This document shows, one piece after another, positions 14,801-21,771 of a DNA stretch of 21,771 nt; positions within the stretch are counted from its first letter, which is position 1, and each line of letters starts with the position of its first letter. The translations under genes and the position numbers were made by a program. The notes below the pieces were generated by a model. The model worked only from the letters and a program-made list of their open reading frames with translations, did not search any database and was not told the DNA's origin. Origin of the DNA: Acidobacteriota bacterium (GTDB lineage Bacteria > Acidobacteriota > Blastocatellia > Pyrinomonadales > Pyrinomonadaceae); assembly GCA_020853255.1 (NCBI GenBank), contig JADYZI010000324.1:1-21771 (forward strand). The letters run 5' to 3'.

Positions 14801-16439
14801 GCCGCTTCCCGGTGTCGAAGTTAAGATCGACAACCCTGATGACAATGGCGTCGGCGAGGTGCTGGCTCGCGGGCAGAATGTGATGCTCGGCTATTACAAT
14901 AACGAAGAGGCGACCGAGGCTGTTTTGCAAGACCGCTGGCTGCGGACAGGCGATCTTGGCCGGATCGACGACGACGGAAATCTCTTTATCGTCGGCCGGT
15001 CAAAGGATGTCATCATCGATTCGAACGGGAAGAATATTTATCCCGATGAGATCGAAGATCTCTACTGCAAGTCCGGGTTTATCAAAGAGTTGAGCGTCGT
15101 CGGATTGCCGGATGATGATGGCGGCGAAAAGATCGCTTCGCTTGTCGTGCCTGATTACGAACACGATATTGCATTGACGCGGGCTGAGGTAAATAAAAAG
15201 ATCGAAGAACATTTTCGCGAAGTATCCGCCGGCATTCCGTTTTTCAAACGTGTAAAGGTGCTGCACATCACGCCGTTCGAATTGCCGCGCACAGCGACGC
15301 GGAAAGTAAAGCGGCCGGAGGTCGTCGAGATGCTTCAGGCGCTGGAACAGCGCGACAAACGCAAGACGAAAGCCGCGGTCGAATCGAAGGGCGATGACAA
15401 TTTGATGTGGATAAGAAAGATAGTGGCGACGGTTTCCAGCCGCCCGCTATCGGACGTTGCGATCGACGACAAACTTATCGATCTTGGTTTTGACTCGCTG
15501 ATGTTTGTCGAACTTCAGGCCGCGGTCGAAGATGCGGGCGGTCGCGTCATCTCGCCCGACGCGCTTAACGAAGTCCAAACGGTTCGCGAACTTCTGACGG
15601 CGGTGAACCGCATCGACAGATCGAAAAGACTTGCGGATGAACCACGGGTCGAAGAAAAGAAACAAGAAGACGAGATCTTTATCCCGTCGCTCGTCCGCCG
15701 CATCGGCAACGCCGCCGTCGATTTTGCGCAGGAACGTCTTTATTCAAATGTGCTCGACACGACAATAGAAGGCGAGGGGAATGTGCCGAAACATGTGAAC
15801 TTTATCGTTGCACCGAATCATGCTTCGCATATCGACACGGGTTTGGTGAAAAAGGCATTGGGCAAGGAAGTTGCGGAGCAGACGGTTGCGGTCGCGGCAG
15901 CCGATTATTGGTTTGACACGAAGTATAAGCGTGCGTATATGAACAACTTCACGACGCTTGTTCCCATCGAACGCACAGGCAGTTTGCGGCAATCGCTGCG
16001 GCATGTGACGCAAATACTGAATGAAGGCTACAACGCTCTCATCTTCCCCGAAGGTACGCGTTCGACAACCGGCGAGATCGCCGAATTCAAACCCGTTATC
16101 GGCTATCTCGCACTGAATCAGAAGATCGGTATTTTGCCAATATATCTTTCGGGAACGTTCGAGGCGTATCCGAAAGGAATGACGATCCCCGCGAAAAAAA
16201 GCATCGGTGCAAAGATCGGGGCGAGAATCGGACAGTTGCTTTCGTATGAAGAACTTCGAGAGATGACGGCCGGCGTCCCGAACACCGAGGCATATCGGCT
16301 GATCGCCGCCCGCGTTCAGCATGAGGTCGAAAATATGCGCGACGGGAAACGCGATAAATTCGACGTCGCCGCCGTTCGCAAGCAATGGAAATCCGAGCGC
16401 CGAAGATCGCGGAAGCAGGAGCCGGTGATCGATGAATAA
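11889..16439 (+). CDS. Multidomain fatty acyl reductase / AMP-ligase / ACP / PlsC acyltransferase, ElbD-like
   Basis: This protein has 1516 residues from ATG 11889. That start is chosen because the remnant at 11176 begins at the same Met; a GTG at 11868 lies in a hairpin. Domains in order: an alcohol-forming acyl-CoA reductase/SDR with GGTGFVG (18-24) and YTYSK; an adenylation domain with SGTTGKPK (about 768-775), YGLTESSP (about 945) and RTGDLGRIDDDG; an acyl carrier with GFDSL (about 1200), whose Ser takes phosphopantetheine; and a PlsC acyltransferase with NHASHID (about 1310) and FPEGTRS (about 1385). It could activate a fatty acid, load it on the ACP, reduce it and transfer an acyl chain to a glycerolipid. 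I recall a similar domain set in myxobacterial ElbD of ether-lipid synthesis. Two palindromic inserts (13722-13790 and near 14052-14072) lengthen the adenylation domain in frame. Confidence 0.88.
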   Translation: MKLSPTEIFKGKKIFFIGGTGFVGKVTLSMLLHNFPDIGKVYATVRARDENESRTRFWTSIVTSPTFDPLREKYGDGFEDFIKSKVVPVNGDVGNEFLGLDEKEAKKIMKDTDIIINGAGNVTFNPPLESALRTNVVGSNNIIKMARMMKKPRLVHVSTCFVAGKRSGAIWENEPVVGYFPRKRELVGTTFDVNREVEDCARLSEQARQEADDAVQIAKFREAARNRFIDEGRDPDDESELKSAIFRERKMWIRERTTELGAERAEYWGWTNIYTYSKSLAEQIIAQQDDIVKVLVRPSIVESSNQYPFAGWNEGFTTTAPLILIALRGQPIIPVNEKLILDVIPVDMVSGAILAAAMNALVDDNPPLVFQASSGDSNPNDMKRIVGLVGLYKRRHFDEKETGNKFVNKLAGMVETQTVKQRTYELTSAPMLNKLAKRADDLMDRATPRWGGGRIGNIISDLKKTTEDFKRTTQETMDAFTMFKPFMIDNEYLYRSDNVRALMSIVKEKEKHLLPWYPEKLDWYDYWLNVHFPGMRKWVLPTLEEELKLQEKRSHTYRDLLDLFDTSVKRFPTRVAMRIERNGRKEQYTFEDVRELTLRAAGFFAANGIGQSPINLSLSSRPQKNSANLSLQDRGDRVILFSNNMPEWGMAYFGILKAGATVIPIDPASSIEEIINFAKAGEASAIVVSPKLAAENPELQRELARAFAQTEENHPITEAATPLLRKEGSVKVWTFDEVFEMPSEVEEAKRLALLPPKVLGNAVASLIFTSGTTGKPKAVMLSHKNFTNMISMLSSVLDMDLTDGVLSVLPMHHTFEFSAGFLTPFANGTQITYLNELTAEDLTRTIENGHVTGMVGVPALWEMLHRRIKTRLRERGDWIADLADNMIEFNAWIRDNTPFNLGPIVFFPIHQGMGGKMRYLISGGSALSEKVQKDLHGLGFTVLEGYGLTESSPVLTVARPGNKLLKGSVGKPLPGVEVKIDNPDDNGVGEVLARGQNVMLGYYNNEEATEAVLQDRWLRTGDLGRIDDDGNLFIVGRSKDVIIDSNGKNIYPDEIEDLYCKSGFIKELSVVGLPDDDGGEKIASLVVPDYEHDIALTRAEVNKKIEEHFREVSAGIPFFKRVKVLHITPFELPRTATRKVKRPEVVEMLQALEQRDKRKTKAAVESKGDDNLMWIRKIVATVSSRPLSDVAIDDKLIDLGFDSLMFVELQAAVEDAGGRVISPDALNEVQTVRELLTAVNRIDRSKRLADEPRVEEKKQEDEIFIPSLVRRIGNAAVDFAQERLYSNVLDTTIEGEGNVPKHVNFIVAPNHASHIDTGLVKKALGKEVAEQTVAVAAADYWFDTKYKRAYMNNFTTLVPIERTGSLRQSLRHVTQILNEGYNALIFPEGTRSTTGEIAEFKPVIGYLALNQKIGILPIYLSGTFEAYPKGMTIPAKKSIGAKIGARIGQLLSYEELREMTAGVPNTEAYRLIAARVQHEVENMRDGKRDKFDVAAVRKQWKSERRRSRKQEPVIDE
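13722..13790. repeat. 69-bp palindromic element inserted in frame in the adenylation domain
   Basis: The conserved stretch GIGQ-GDRVILFSNN is split by exactly 23 codons (residues 612-634). The insert carries two palindromes on the same AAACTTAAGTTT core: an imperfect one, GATAAACTTAAGTTTGTC, and a perfect 20-base one at about 13764-13783. It keeps the frame and adds no stop codon. Confidence 0.85.
14052..14072. repeat. Second palindrome inside the adenylation domain
   Basis: Arms CCCCTCCTT and AAGGAGGGG enclose CGT. The translation HPITEAATPLLRKEG around it is the typical product of a dispersed CCCCTCC-type repeat and looks foreign to the ligase. The inserted segment probably starts near 14028, but its borders cannot be fixed by eye. 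Confidence 0.75.
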
Positions 16440-16474
16440 AATGATCCAGCCGCGAAGCGGCCAAGAGATAGTAG

Positions 16475-16503
16475 CCCCGGGTGGAGCGAAGCGGAACCCG
16501 GGG
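16475..16503 (+). repeat. 29-bp stem-loop with conserved 13-nt loop (copy A)
   Basis: Arms CCCCGGGT and ACCCGGGG enclose GGAGCGAAGCGGA. TAG precedes the left arm (16472-16474), with TA after the right arm. The loop is nearly the same as in copies B and C. Confidence 0.82.
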
Positions 16504-16525
16504 TAAAACGGAAAGAAATCCGTAA

Positions 16526-16540
16526 GCCCGCGAAGCGGGC
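16526..16540. repeat. GCCCGC-GAA-GCGGGC hairpin
   Basis: Six-base arms around GAA, of the same family as 6792-6807 and 6863-6877. Confidence 0.75.
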
Positions 16541-16592
16541 GTAAGAAATGTTCGACGTACGCGTAATCGGTAGCTTTAATACCATTGCTGTC

Positions 16593-16608
16593 GCCCGCTG
16601 ACGCGGGC
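16593..16608. repeat. GCCCGC-TGAC-GCGGGC hairpin
   Basis: Six-base arms around TGAC. The left flank GCTGTCGCCCGC resembles GCTGGTCGCCCGC at 6856-6868. Confidence 0.75.
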
Positions 16609-16630
16609 TTTGAGATCTGGTCTCGCCTAA

Positions 16631-16659
16631 CCCCACGTTTCGCTTTGCTCCACGTGGGG
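16631..16659 (-). repeat. 29-bp stem-loop with conserved 13-nt loop (copy B)
   Basis: Arms CCCCACGT and ACGTGGGG enclose TTCGCTTTGCTCC, which is GGAGCAAAGCGAA on the minus strand. CTA follows the right arm, mirroring the TAG in front of copy A. Confidence 0.82.
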
Positions 16660-16672
16660 CTACTATCTTGCC

Positions 16673-16691
16673 GCTGCTCCGCAGCTTTTTT
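16673..16691 (+). terminator. Probable intrinsic terminator after the multidomain gene
   Basis: GCTGC-TCC-GCAGC is followed directly by six T. The stem is short (5 bp), but the T-run makes it the best terminator candidate in the window. It lies 63 bases before the M16 gene. Confidence 0.6.
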
Positions 16692-16753
16692 GGGTTTTGA
16701 GACAGCATCTAACGCGCGGGTTTCCGCAAAATATTTGATACCGTGGAACTAAT

Positions 16754-19576
16754 ATGAAAATCTTAAAGACCGTTCTATTCGTGGTTTTGTCCATTTCCAT
16801 TTTTTCGCCTCTCGCTGCACAGAAGGCCGCGGAGAAGGCCCCACTAAAGATCGATTTCCAGAAATTCACATTGCCAAATGGGCTTGAGGTGATCTTTCAT
16901 GTCGATCGGTCGGATCCGGTTGTCGCGGTATCGCTGACTGCCCATGTCGGTTCGGCGCGCGAAATTGCCGGCCGCACCGGTTTTGCACACCTTTTCGAGC
17001 ATTTGCTGTTTCTCGAATCGGAGAATCTTGGCAAAGGCGGGCTCGATAAATTGACTGCGAGGATCGGCGGATCGGGTGCGAACGGCTCGACCAACCGCGA
17101 CCGCACAAATTACCTACAGACGGTTCCAAAAGACGCCCTCGAAAAGATGCTTTGGGCCGAAGCGGACAAACTCGGATGGTTCATAAACACCGTGACCGAT
17201 CCGGTTCTGGCAAAAGAAAAACAGGTTGTAAAGAATGAAAAACGTCAGTCGGTCGATAACAACCCGTACGGCCATACGTCATACGTCATCGATAAAGCTC
17301 TTTATCCCGAAGGCCATCCCTACAACTGGCAGGTGATCGGCTCGCTCGAAGATCTTGACAACGCCCAACTGTCGGACGTGAAAGATTTCTTCCGCCGCTG
17401 GTACGTGCCAAACAATGTAACGTTAACGGTTGCCGGCGATTTTGATACGGTGCAGGCAAAGAAATGGGTCGAGAAATATTTTGGCGAGATAAAGCGTGGC
17501 GAAGAAGCCCCGCCGCAGAAAAAGCGTCCGGGCGTTGTCGAAAAAACGGTCAAGTTCTATCACGAAGACAATTTCGCAAGGCTGCCCGAATTGACCTACG
17601 CATGGCCGACGGTCGAGCAATACAATCCGGACGAACCGGCGCTCGATATTCTTGCCAATTACCTGACGCGCGGCAAGAATGCTCCGTTCTATAAAGTAAT
17701 TGTCGAAGAGAAAAAACTTGCGCCGAATGTCGGGATGTTCAACGGCAGTTCTGAACTGGCGGGCGACATTCAGCTATCGGTTCGGGCATTTGCGGACAAA
17801 GACCTCGACGCAGTGGCAAAATCGATTGATGAAGCGTTTGCGCGATTTGAACGCGACGGCATTCCGCAGAAGGACCTTGAAAGGATAAAGGCCGGGCTTG
17901 AGACGCAATTTTACGGCGGTCTTTCAAGTGTTCTTGGCAAAGGCGTTCAATTGACCCAGTGCAATATGTTTGCCGGCGATCCGGGCTGTATCAGCCGTGA
18001 AATAAACGCAACACTCGCCGTCACGCCCGCAGACGTCAAGCGGGTCTATGAAAAATATATCAAAGGGAAGAATTATGTCGCCACGAGTTTCGTACCTAAA
18101 GGCAAAATGAGTCTCGCCCTTGAAGGTTCGACAAAGGCTGAAGTTGTGGAAGAAAAGATCGTACAAGGTGCGGAAACGGCCGTCGATCCCAGTGTTCAGG
18201 CGACGTACGAGAAAACGCCTTCGACCTTTGACCGCAGCATTGAGCCGCCTTACGGGCCGGCTCCAAATGTAAAAATTCCGATGGTTTGGGAAGGCAAATT
18301 GACCAACGGCCTTCGCGTTTACGGCATACAAAACACCGAAGTGCCGCTTGTCCAATTCCAGATCGCGATAGAGGGCGGCCAGCTTTTGGATGACATCAAA
18401 AAAGTTGGCGTCGCAAACCTAATGGCACGGATGATGACACAGGGAACGGCACGGAAAACGCCGCAGCAGCTGGAAGAAGCGATCCAACAGCTTGGCGCTT
18501 CGATAAGCGTTAACGCCGGAAGCGAGGAAACTAGGATAAACGTCACGACGCTTGCCAAGAATTATGACGCGACGCTTGGGCTTGTAAAAGAGATACTTCT
18601 TGAACCGCGTTGGGACGCGAAAGAGTTTGACCTTTTGAAACAGAGTACACTTGCTCAGATCCGTCAATTGGACGCAAACCCGAACGCGATCGCGCAGCGT
18701 GAATATAACGCATTGATCTACGGCAACGACAACATCCGTTCTCGCAGCATTCTTGGAACCGCCGACGCGGTAAATTCCACAACAATTGACGATCTGAAAG
18801 CGTTTTATGCGCGTGCGATTTCGCCTTCCGTGGCGAAGATGCTTGTCGTCGGAGCGATTGACAAAGCCCGAGTGCTTTCGTCGCTTACAGATCTGAACAA
18901 ACGTTGGGCGGCAAAGAAGGTTGATATACCGGTTTACAAAACGCCGACGGCGCCGGCAAAGTCGCAGGTCTATTTTTATGACGTACCGGGAGCGGTCCAG
19001 TCAGTTCTGCGTGTCGGTTATCCGGCAATGGCACAGACGGACATGAATTTTTATCCGGCAACTGTTGCAAACTATATTCTTGGCGGCGGCGGTTTCGCCT
19101 CGCAATTAACGCAGCAGCTTCGCGAAGGCAAGGGCTACACCTACGGGATAAATTCGTCGTTCAGCGGATCAAGTTCGCCGGGGCCGTTCACTATCGGAAG
19201 CGGTGTTCGTGCAAACGTTACGCTCGAATCGCTGTCGCTGATCAAGAGTATCCTAAGCGATTACGGCAAGAATTATTCGGATGCCGATCTTAAGACGACA
19301 AAGGGATTTCTGATAAAGAGCAACGCACGAGCGTTCGAAACCTCCGGTGCAAAGTTGAATATGCTTGATAACATAAGCAGCTACGGCTGGAAGCCCGATT
19401 ATGCCAAACAGCGTGAATCGATCGTAAAAGCAATGACCGTTGACCATATAAAAGATCTGTCGGACAAATATCTCGACCCGAACAAAATGATCTGGCTCGT
19501 CGTCGGCGACGCCAAAACGCAGTTGCCGCGATTGAAAGAACTCGGGTTCGGCGAGCCGTTACTGTTGAACAAGTGA
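16754..19576 (+). CDS. Exported M16-family zinc metallopeptidase (two-repeat form)
   Basis: This 940-residue protein has a signal peptide (MKILK, a hydrophobic run, cleavage near LAAQ at 20-23). The active N-terminal half carries the inverted zinc motif HLFEH (79-83) and the downstream ligand Glu162 in NEKRQSVDNNPYG. The second half (about 500-930) repeats the M16 fold without the motif, and its GYTYG segment near 795 is typical of the partner domain. The length fits periplasmic two-domain M16 proteases, which degrade peptides in a closed chamber. The GH47 gene follows after 30 bases, so the two are likely co-transcribed. Confidence 0.92.
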   Translation: MKILKTVLFVVLSISIFSPLAAQKAAEKAPLKIDFQKFTLPNGLEVIFHVDRSDPVVAVSLTAHVGSAREIAGRTGFAHLFEHLLFLESENLGKGGLDKLTARIGGSGANGSTNRDRTNYLQTVPKDALEKMLWAEADKLGWFINTVTDPVLAKEKQVVKNEKRQSVDNNPYGHTSYVIDKALYPEGHPYNWQVIGSLEDLDNAQLSDVKDFFRRWYVPNNVTLTVAGDFDTVQAKKWVEKYFGEIKRGEEAPPQKKRPGVVEKTVKFYHEDNFARLPELTYAWPTVEQYNPDEPALDILANYLTRGKNAPFYKVIVEEKKLAPNVGMFNGSSELAGDIQLSVRAFADKDLDAVAKSIDEAFARFERDGIPQKDLERIKAGLETQFYGGLSSVLGKGVQLTQCNMFAGDPGCISREINATLAVTPADVKRVYEKYIKGKNYVATSFVPKGKMSLALEGSTKAEVVEEKIVQGAETAVDPSVQATYEKTPSTFDRSIEPPYGPAPNVKIPMVWEGKLTNGLRVYGIQNTEVPLVQFQIAIEGGQLLDDIKKVGVANLMARMMTQGTARKTPQQLEEAIQQLGASISVNAGSEETRINVTTLAKNYDATLGLVKEILLEPRWDAKEFDLLKQSTLAQIRQLDANPNAIAQREYNALIYGNDNIRSRSILGTADAVNSTTIDDLKAFYARAISPSVAKMLVVGAIDKARVLSSLTDLNKRWAAKKVDIPVYKTPTAPAKSQVYFYDVPGAVQSVLRVGYPAMAQTDMNFYPATVANYILGGGGFASQLTQQLREGKGYTYGINSSFSGSSSPGPFTIGSGVRANVTLESLSLIKSILSDYGKNYSDADLKTTKGFLIKSNARAFETSGAKLNMLDNISSYGWKPDYAKQRESIVKAMTVDHIKDLSDKYLDPNKMIWLVVGDAKTQLPRLKELGFGEPLLLNK

Positions 19577-19606
19577 AAGAGATCTCCGGAATAAGGGATA
19601 AGTGAA

Positions 19607-20992
19607 ATGTATCAAGTGATAAGGGTAACAATTGTGATCGCTCTATGCCTTATGCTCAATGCAGAGGCACAGACAGTGGATCGAAAGCTTTTGGCGGATC
19701 AGGTCAAGAAAGAGTTTGTCCACGCCTGGGATGGATACAAGAAATATGCCTGGGGCAATGACGATCTGAAGCCGCTGAGCAAGTCATTTCACAACTGGTA
19801 CACCGAGCCGCTGTTGATGACGCCGGTCGATGCGCTCGACACGATGTACCTGATGGGCATGAAGTCGGAGGCTGATAAGACCCGGAAATACATCACGGAC
19901 ACGCTGAAGTTTGATAAGGACATTTACGTCCAGAACTTCGAGATAACTATCCGCATTCTTGGCGGATTGCTGTCGAATTATCAGATCACCGGTGACAAGA
20001 AGCTGCTTGCGATGGCCGATGACCTTGGCACGCGGCTTCTGCCGGTTTTTGATTCGCCGACCGGCTTGCCGTACAAGTATGTAAATCTCCGAACCGGAAA
20101 GACACGCGGCGAAGTGACGAATCCGGCCGAGACCGGAACGCTTCTTATCGAATTTGGCACGCTTAGCAAACTGACCGGAAAACCGATCTATTACGAAAAG
20201 GCAAAACGCGCGCTTGTCGAAACATACGATCGCCGTTCGCCGATCGGGCTGGTCGGAACAAATATCAATGTCGAGACCGGTAAATGGACGAACACAGATA
20301 GCCACATCAGTGCCGAGATCGATTCTTACTACGAGTACCTGCTTAAATGTTCGATCCTGTTCGGCGACGCTGATTGCCAATCGATGTGGCAGGAATCGAT
20401 CACAAAGATCAACACATATCTCGCCGACGAGGGCGAGAATATGAGCAAAACGAACGTGAACGGCCCGGTCGTTCTTGGCGAACTTTGGTACGGCCATGCT
20501 GACATGAATACCGGAAAGCGGACGGCGACAACGACCGGTGCGCTTGACGCCTTCTTTCCGGCCGTGCTGGCCCTGGACGGCGATCTAAATCGAGCGAAGG
20601 CGTTGCAGGATTCGATGTTCAAAATGTGGCAGGTACATGGCATTGAGCCTGAGGTTTACAACTATAAGACGGGCAAGGTCGAACATGCCGGATATCCGCT
20701 GCGGCCTGAAATTGTCGAATCGACATATTATCTTTATCAATACACAAAGGACCCAAAATATCTGGCGATGGGCAAACAGATGTGGGACGATTTTGTGAAA
20801 TACTGCCGAACTGATGTCGGATACGCCCATCTGAAGAGCGCCGTGACCAAAGAAAAATCAGACGCGATGCAGAGCTTTCTGTTCGCAGAGACATTCAAGT
20901 ATTTCTATTTATTGTTCGCGCCGGAAAAGACACTCGACTTCAAGAATGTCGTTTTTAATACCGAGGCACATCCGATCCGGAAATCGTGGTAG
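19607..20992 (+). CDS. Exported GH47 alpha-1,2-mannosidase
   Basis: This 461-residue protein is a glycoside hydrolase of family 47, an inverting, calcium-dependent alpha-mannosidase family best known from the eukaryotic ER and Golgi. A signal peptide is visible (hydrophobic 5-18, cleavage near AEAQ). Family landmarks are all present: FVHAWDGYKKYAWG, VDALDTMYLMG, FEITIRILGG with Glu112, EIDSYYEYLLK with Asp239, LRPEIVEST with Glu368, SFLFAETFKYFYLLF, and VFNTEAHP with Thr452, the calcium ligand. Glu112, Asp239 and Glu368 match the three acidic catalytic positions of the human enzyme, so activity is expected. It probably trims mannose-containing glycans in the periplasm or outside the cell. It follows the M16 peptidase by 30 bases. 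Confidence 0.92.
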   Translation: MYQVIRVTIVIALCLMLNAEAQTVDRKLLADQVKKEFVHAWDGYKKYAWGNDDLKPLSKSFHNWYTEPLLMTPVDALDTMYLMGMKSEADKTRKYITDTLKFDKDIYVQNFEITIRILGGLLSNYQITGDKKLLAMADDLGTRLLPVFDSPTGLPYKYVNLRTGKTRGEVTNPAETGTLLIEFGTLSKLTGKPIYYEKAKRALVETYDRRSPIGLVGTNINVETGKWTNTDSHISAEIDSYYEYLLKCSILFGDADCQSMWQESITKINTYLADEGENMSKTNVNGPVVLGELWYGHADMNTGKRTATTTGALDAFFPAVLALDGDLNRAKALQDSMFKMWQVHGIEPEVYNYKTGKVEHAGYPLRPEIVESTYYLYQYTKDPKYLAMGKQMWDDFVKYCRTDVGYAHLKSAVTKEKSDAMQSFLFAETFKYFYLLFAPEKTLDFKNVVFNTEAHPIRKSW

Positions 20993-21000
20993 GGATTATT

Positions 21001-21116
21001 CACCACAGAGACACAGAGGACACTGAGTTTCTGATTTGTTTTTTTTGTATGCACGCGAAGACGCGTTGGACGACAGTCTTTAAAATTATCTCGGTGAACT
21101 CTGTGTCTCTGTGGTG
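21001..21116. repeat. MITE-like element with 27-bp inverted ends (CACAGAG type)
   Basis: The ends at 21001-21027 and 21090-21116 match in inverted orientation at 24 of 27 positions, with the first 18 identical (CACCACAGAGACACAGAG). The 62-base centre has no ORF. The sequence motif is that of the hairpin at 798-848. GGTGAG at the right edge serves as the only visible Shine-Dalgarno for the next gene. Confidence 0.82.
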
Positions 21117-21124
21117 AGTATTTT

Positions 21125-21771
21125 ATGGCAAAGTCAAAAGCAATAGCGAAAACAGAAAAAAAGATCCTGATCACGGGCGGCACGGGGTTTCTTGGTACGC
21201 ATATTGTGCGGCAGTTGGTGGCGGCGGGCGGGAAGAACCTGAAAGTAATGGCTTCGCGGGTTCCTAATTGGATGAAAGATTCGGGCATCGAGGCCGTTGA
21301 AGGTTCGGTTACAAACCGAACGGATGTTGGCGACGCGTGCAGGAATGTTTCCGCGATATTTCACTTGGCAGGAAAGGTCTCGCGCGATAATAATGACGCT
21401 GCTTCGATGAATCGGATCCATCTAGAAGGCACGCGGCTGTTGTGCGAGGCGGCGAAAGAAGCGGGTGTGAAGACAATGGTGCTGGCCTCATCAAGCGGCA
21501 CTATCGCGGTCAGCGAAGATGAACAGATCTTTGACGAAACGTTTCCGCAGCCGGTCGATATTTTTTCGCGATGGTCGTATTACGCGTCGAAATATTTTCA
21601 GGAACGTACCGCGATCGAAAATTTCGACGGCGACGGGCGGCGGTTGGTCATTCTCAATCCGTCGCTGCTCCTTGGCCCCGAGGATGAGCGGCTTAGTTCC
21701 ACAAAGGTCGTTCTCGATTTTCTTGCGCGAAAGATCCCGTATTGCCCCGCGGGCGGCTTGAATTTTGTCGA
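21125..21771 (+). CDS. NAD-dependent epimerase/reductase (extended SDR), partial
   Basis: The frame is open from ATG 21125 to the window end (215 codons), so the C-terminus is missing. It has the nucleotide-binding motif TGGTGFLG (about 18-25), FHLAGKVS, a LASSSGT strand carrying the catalytic Ser/Thr, and YYASK (Tyr-x3-Lys). This is the pattern of extended short-chain dehydrogenases such as dihydroflavonol reductase-like or 3-beta-hydroxysteroid dehydrogenase-like proteins, including lipid-linked sugar epimerases. It may act on a lipid or sugar intermediate. A link to the multidomain lipid protein is plausible but unproven. No signal peptide is seen. Confidence 0.85.
   Translation, partial: MAKSKAIAKTEKKILITGGTGFLGTHIVRQLVAAGGKNLKVMASRVPNWMKDSGIEAVEGSVTNRTDVGDACRNVSAIFHLAGKVSRDNNDAASMNRIHLEGTRLLCEAAKEAGVKTMVLASSSGTIAVSEDEQIFDETFPQPVDIFSRWSYYASKYFQERTAIENFDGDGRRLVILNPSLLLGPEDERLSSTKVVLDFLARKIPYCPAGGLNFV

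Larger units (their letters stand above)
16440..16753. repeat. Non-coding hairpin block after the multidomain gene
   Basis: This 314-base gap holds no gene. It is a series of stem-loops: GCCGC-GAA-GCGGC (16449-16461), the 29-bp element at 16475-16503, GCCCGC hairpins at 16526-16540 and 16593-16608, the 29-bp element at 16631-16659, and a terminator-like hairpin at 16673-16691. About 50 AT-rich bases before the M16 start are free of repeats and could contain its promoter. Confidence 0.8.

Noticed and set aside
13983..14930. Minus-strand frame of 315 codons
   Set aside because: It is opposite the adenylation domain, which is clearly coding on the plus strand.

Overview
The window reads as bacterial chromosome with about balanced GC and dense, almost entirely plus-strand coding. 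No rRNA, tRNA, integrase or transposase is visible. The gene mix (secreted M28 and M16 peptidases, a bacterial GH47 mannosidase, a four-domain reductase/ligase/ACP/acyltransferase protein, a lactate-racemase-like protein) and the many small palindromic repeats, including CACAGAG-type ones, suggest Acidobacteriota, perhaps Blastocatellia. That assignment is inference from family knowledge, not proof.

Layout. 114-788: a HAD-IB phosphatase. 872-3973 and on to 6816: a tight run of M28 peptidase, a small acidic ORF, a Type III methyltransferase (mod) and a Type III restriction/helicase subunit (res), joined by overlaps or a 5-base gap. 6887-8488: a LarA-like (DUF2088) protein, then a class I methyltransferase. 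9263-11888: a scarred accessory zone. It holds a 27-codon remnant of a second larA-like 3' end, an antitoxin-like small ORF, four tandem palindromes, a secreted trypsin-like protease, a remnant of a second 5' end of the big lipid gene, and an MNT/HEPN toxin-antitoxin pair whose HEPN toxin is truncated. 11889-16439: the big protein (fatty acyl-CoA reductase, AMP-ligase, ACP, PlsC acyltransferase), similar in domain content to what I remember of the myxobacterial ether-lipid enzyme ElbD. 16440-16753: a non-coding block of hairpins ending in a probable terminator. 16754-20992: M16 peptidase and GH47 mannosidase, both exported. 21125-end: the start of an NAD-dependent epimerase/reductase that runs off the window.

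Main message. The HAD phosphatase, LarA-like protein, multidomain reductase/ligase/acyltransferase and SDR could together form a lipid (possibly ether-lipid) pathway. The two gene-tip remnants bracket the S1-protease segment as larA tip - cargo - elbD tip. This is what would be expected if the interval between larA and the lipid gene is a recurrent cargo site whose contents differ between lineages. The tips differ from the intact genes mostly at synonymous positions, so they come from once-functional homologues rather than recent copying.

A second theme is small palindromic elements. Two interrupt the adenylation domain in frame, one forms the end of res, and three share a constant 13-nt loop on stems whose sequence varies with compensating changes.
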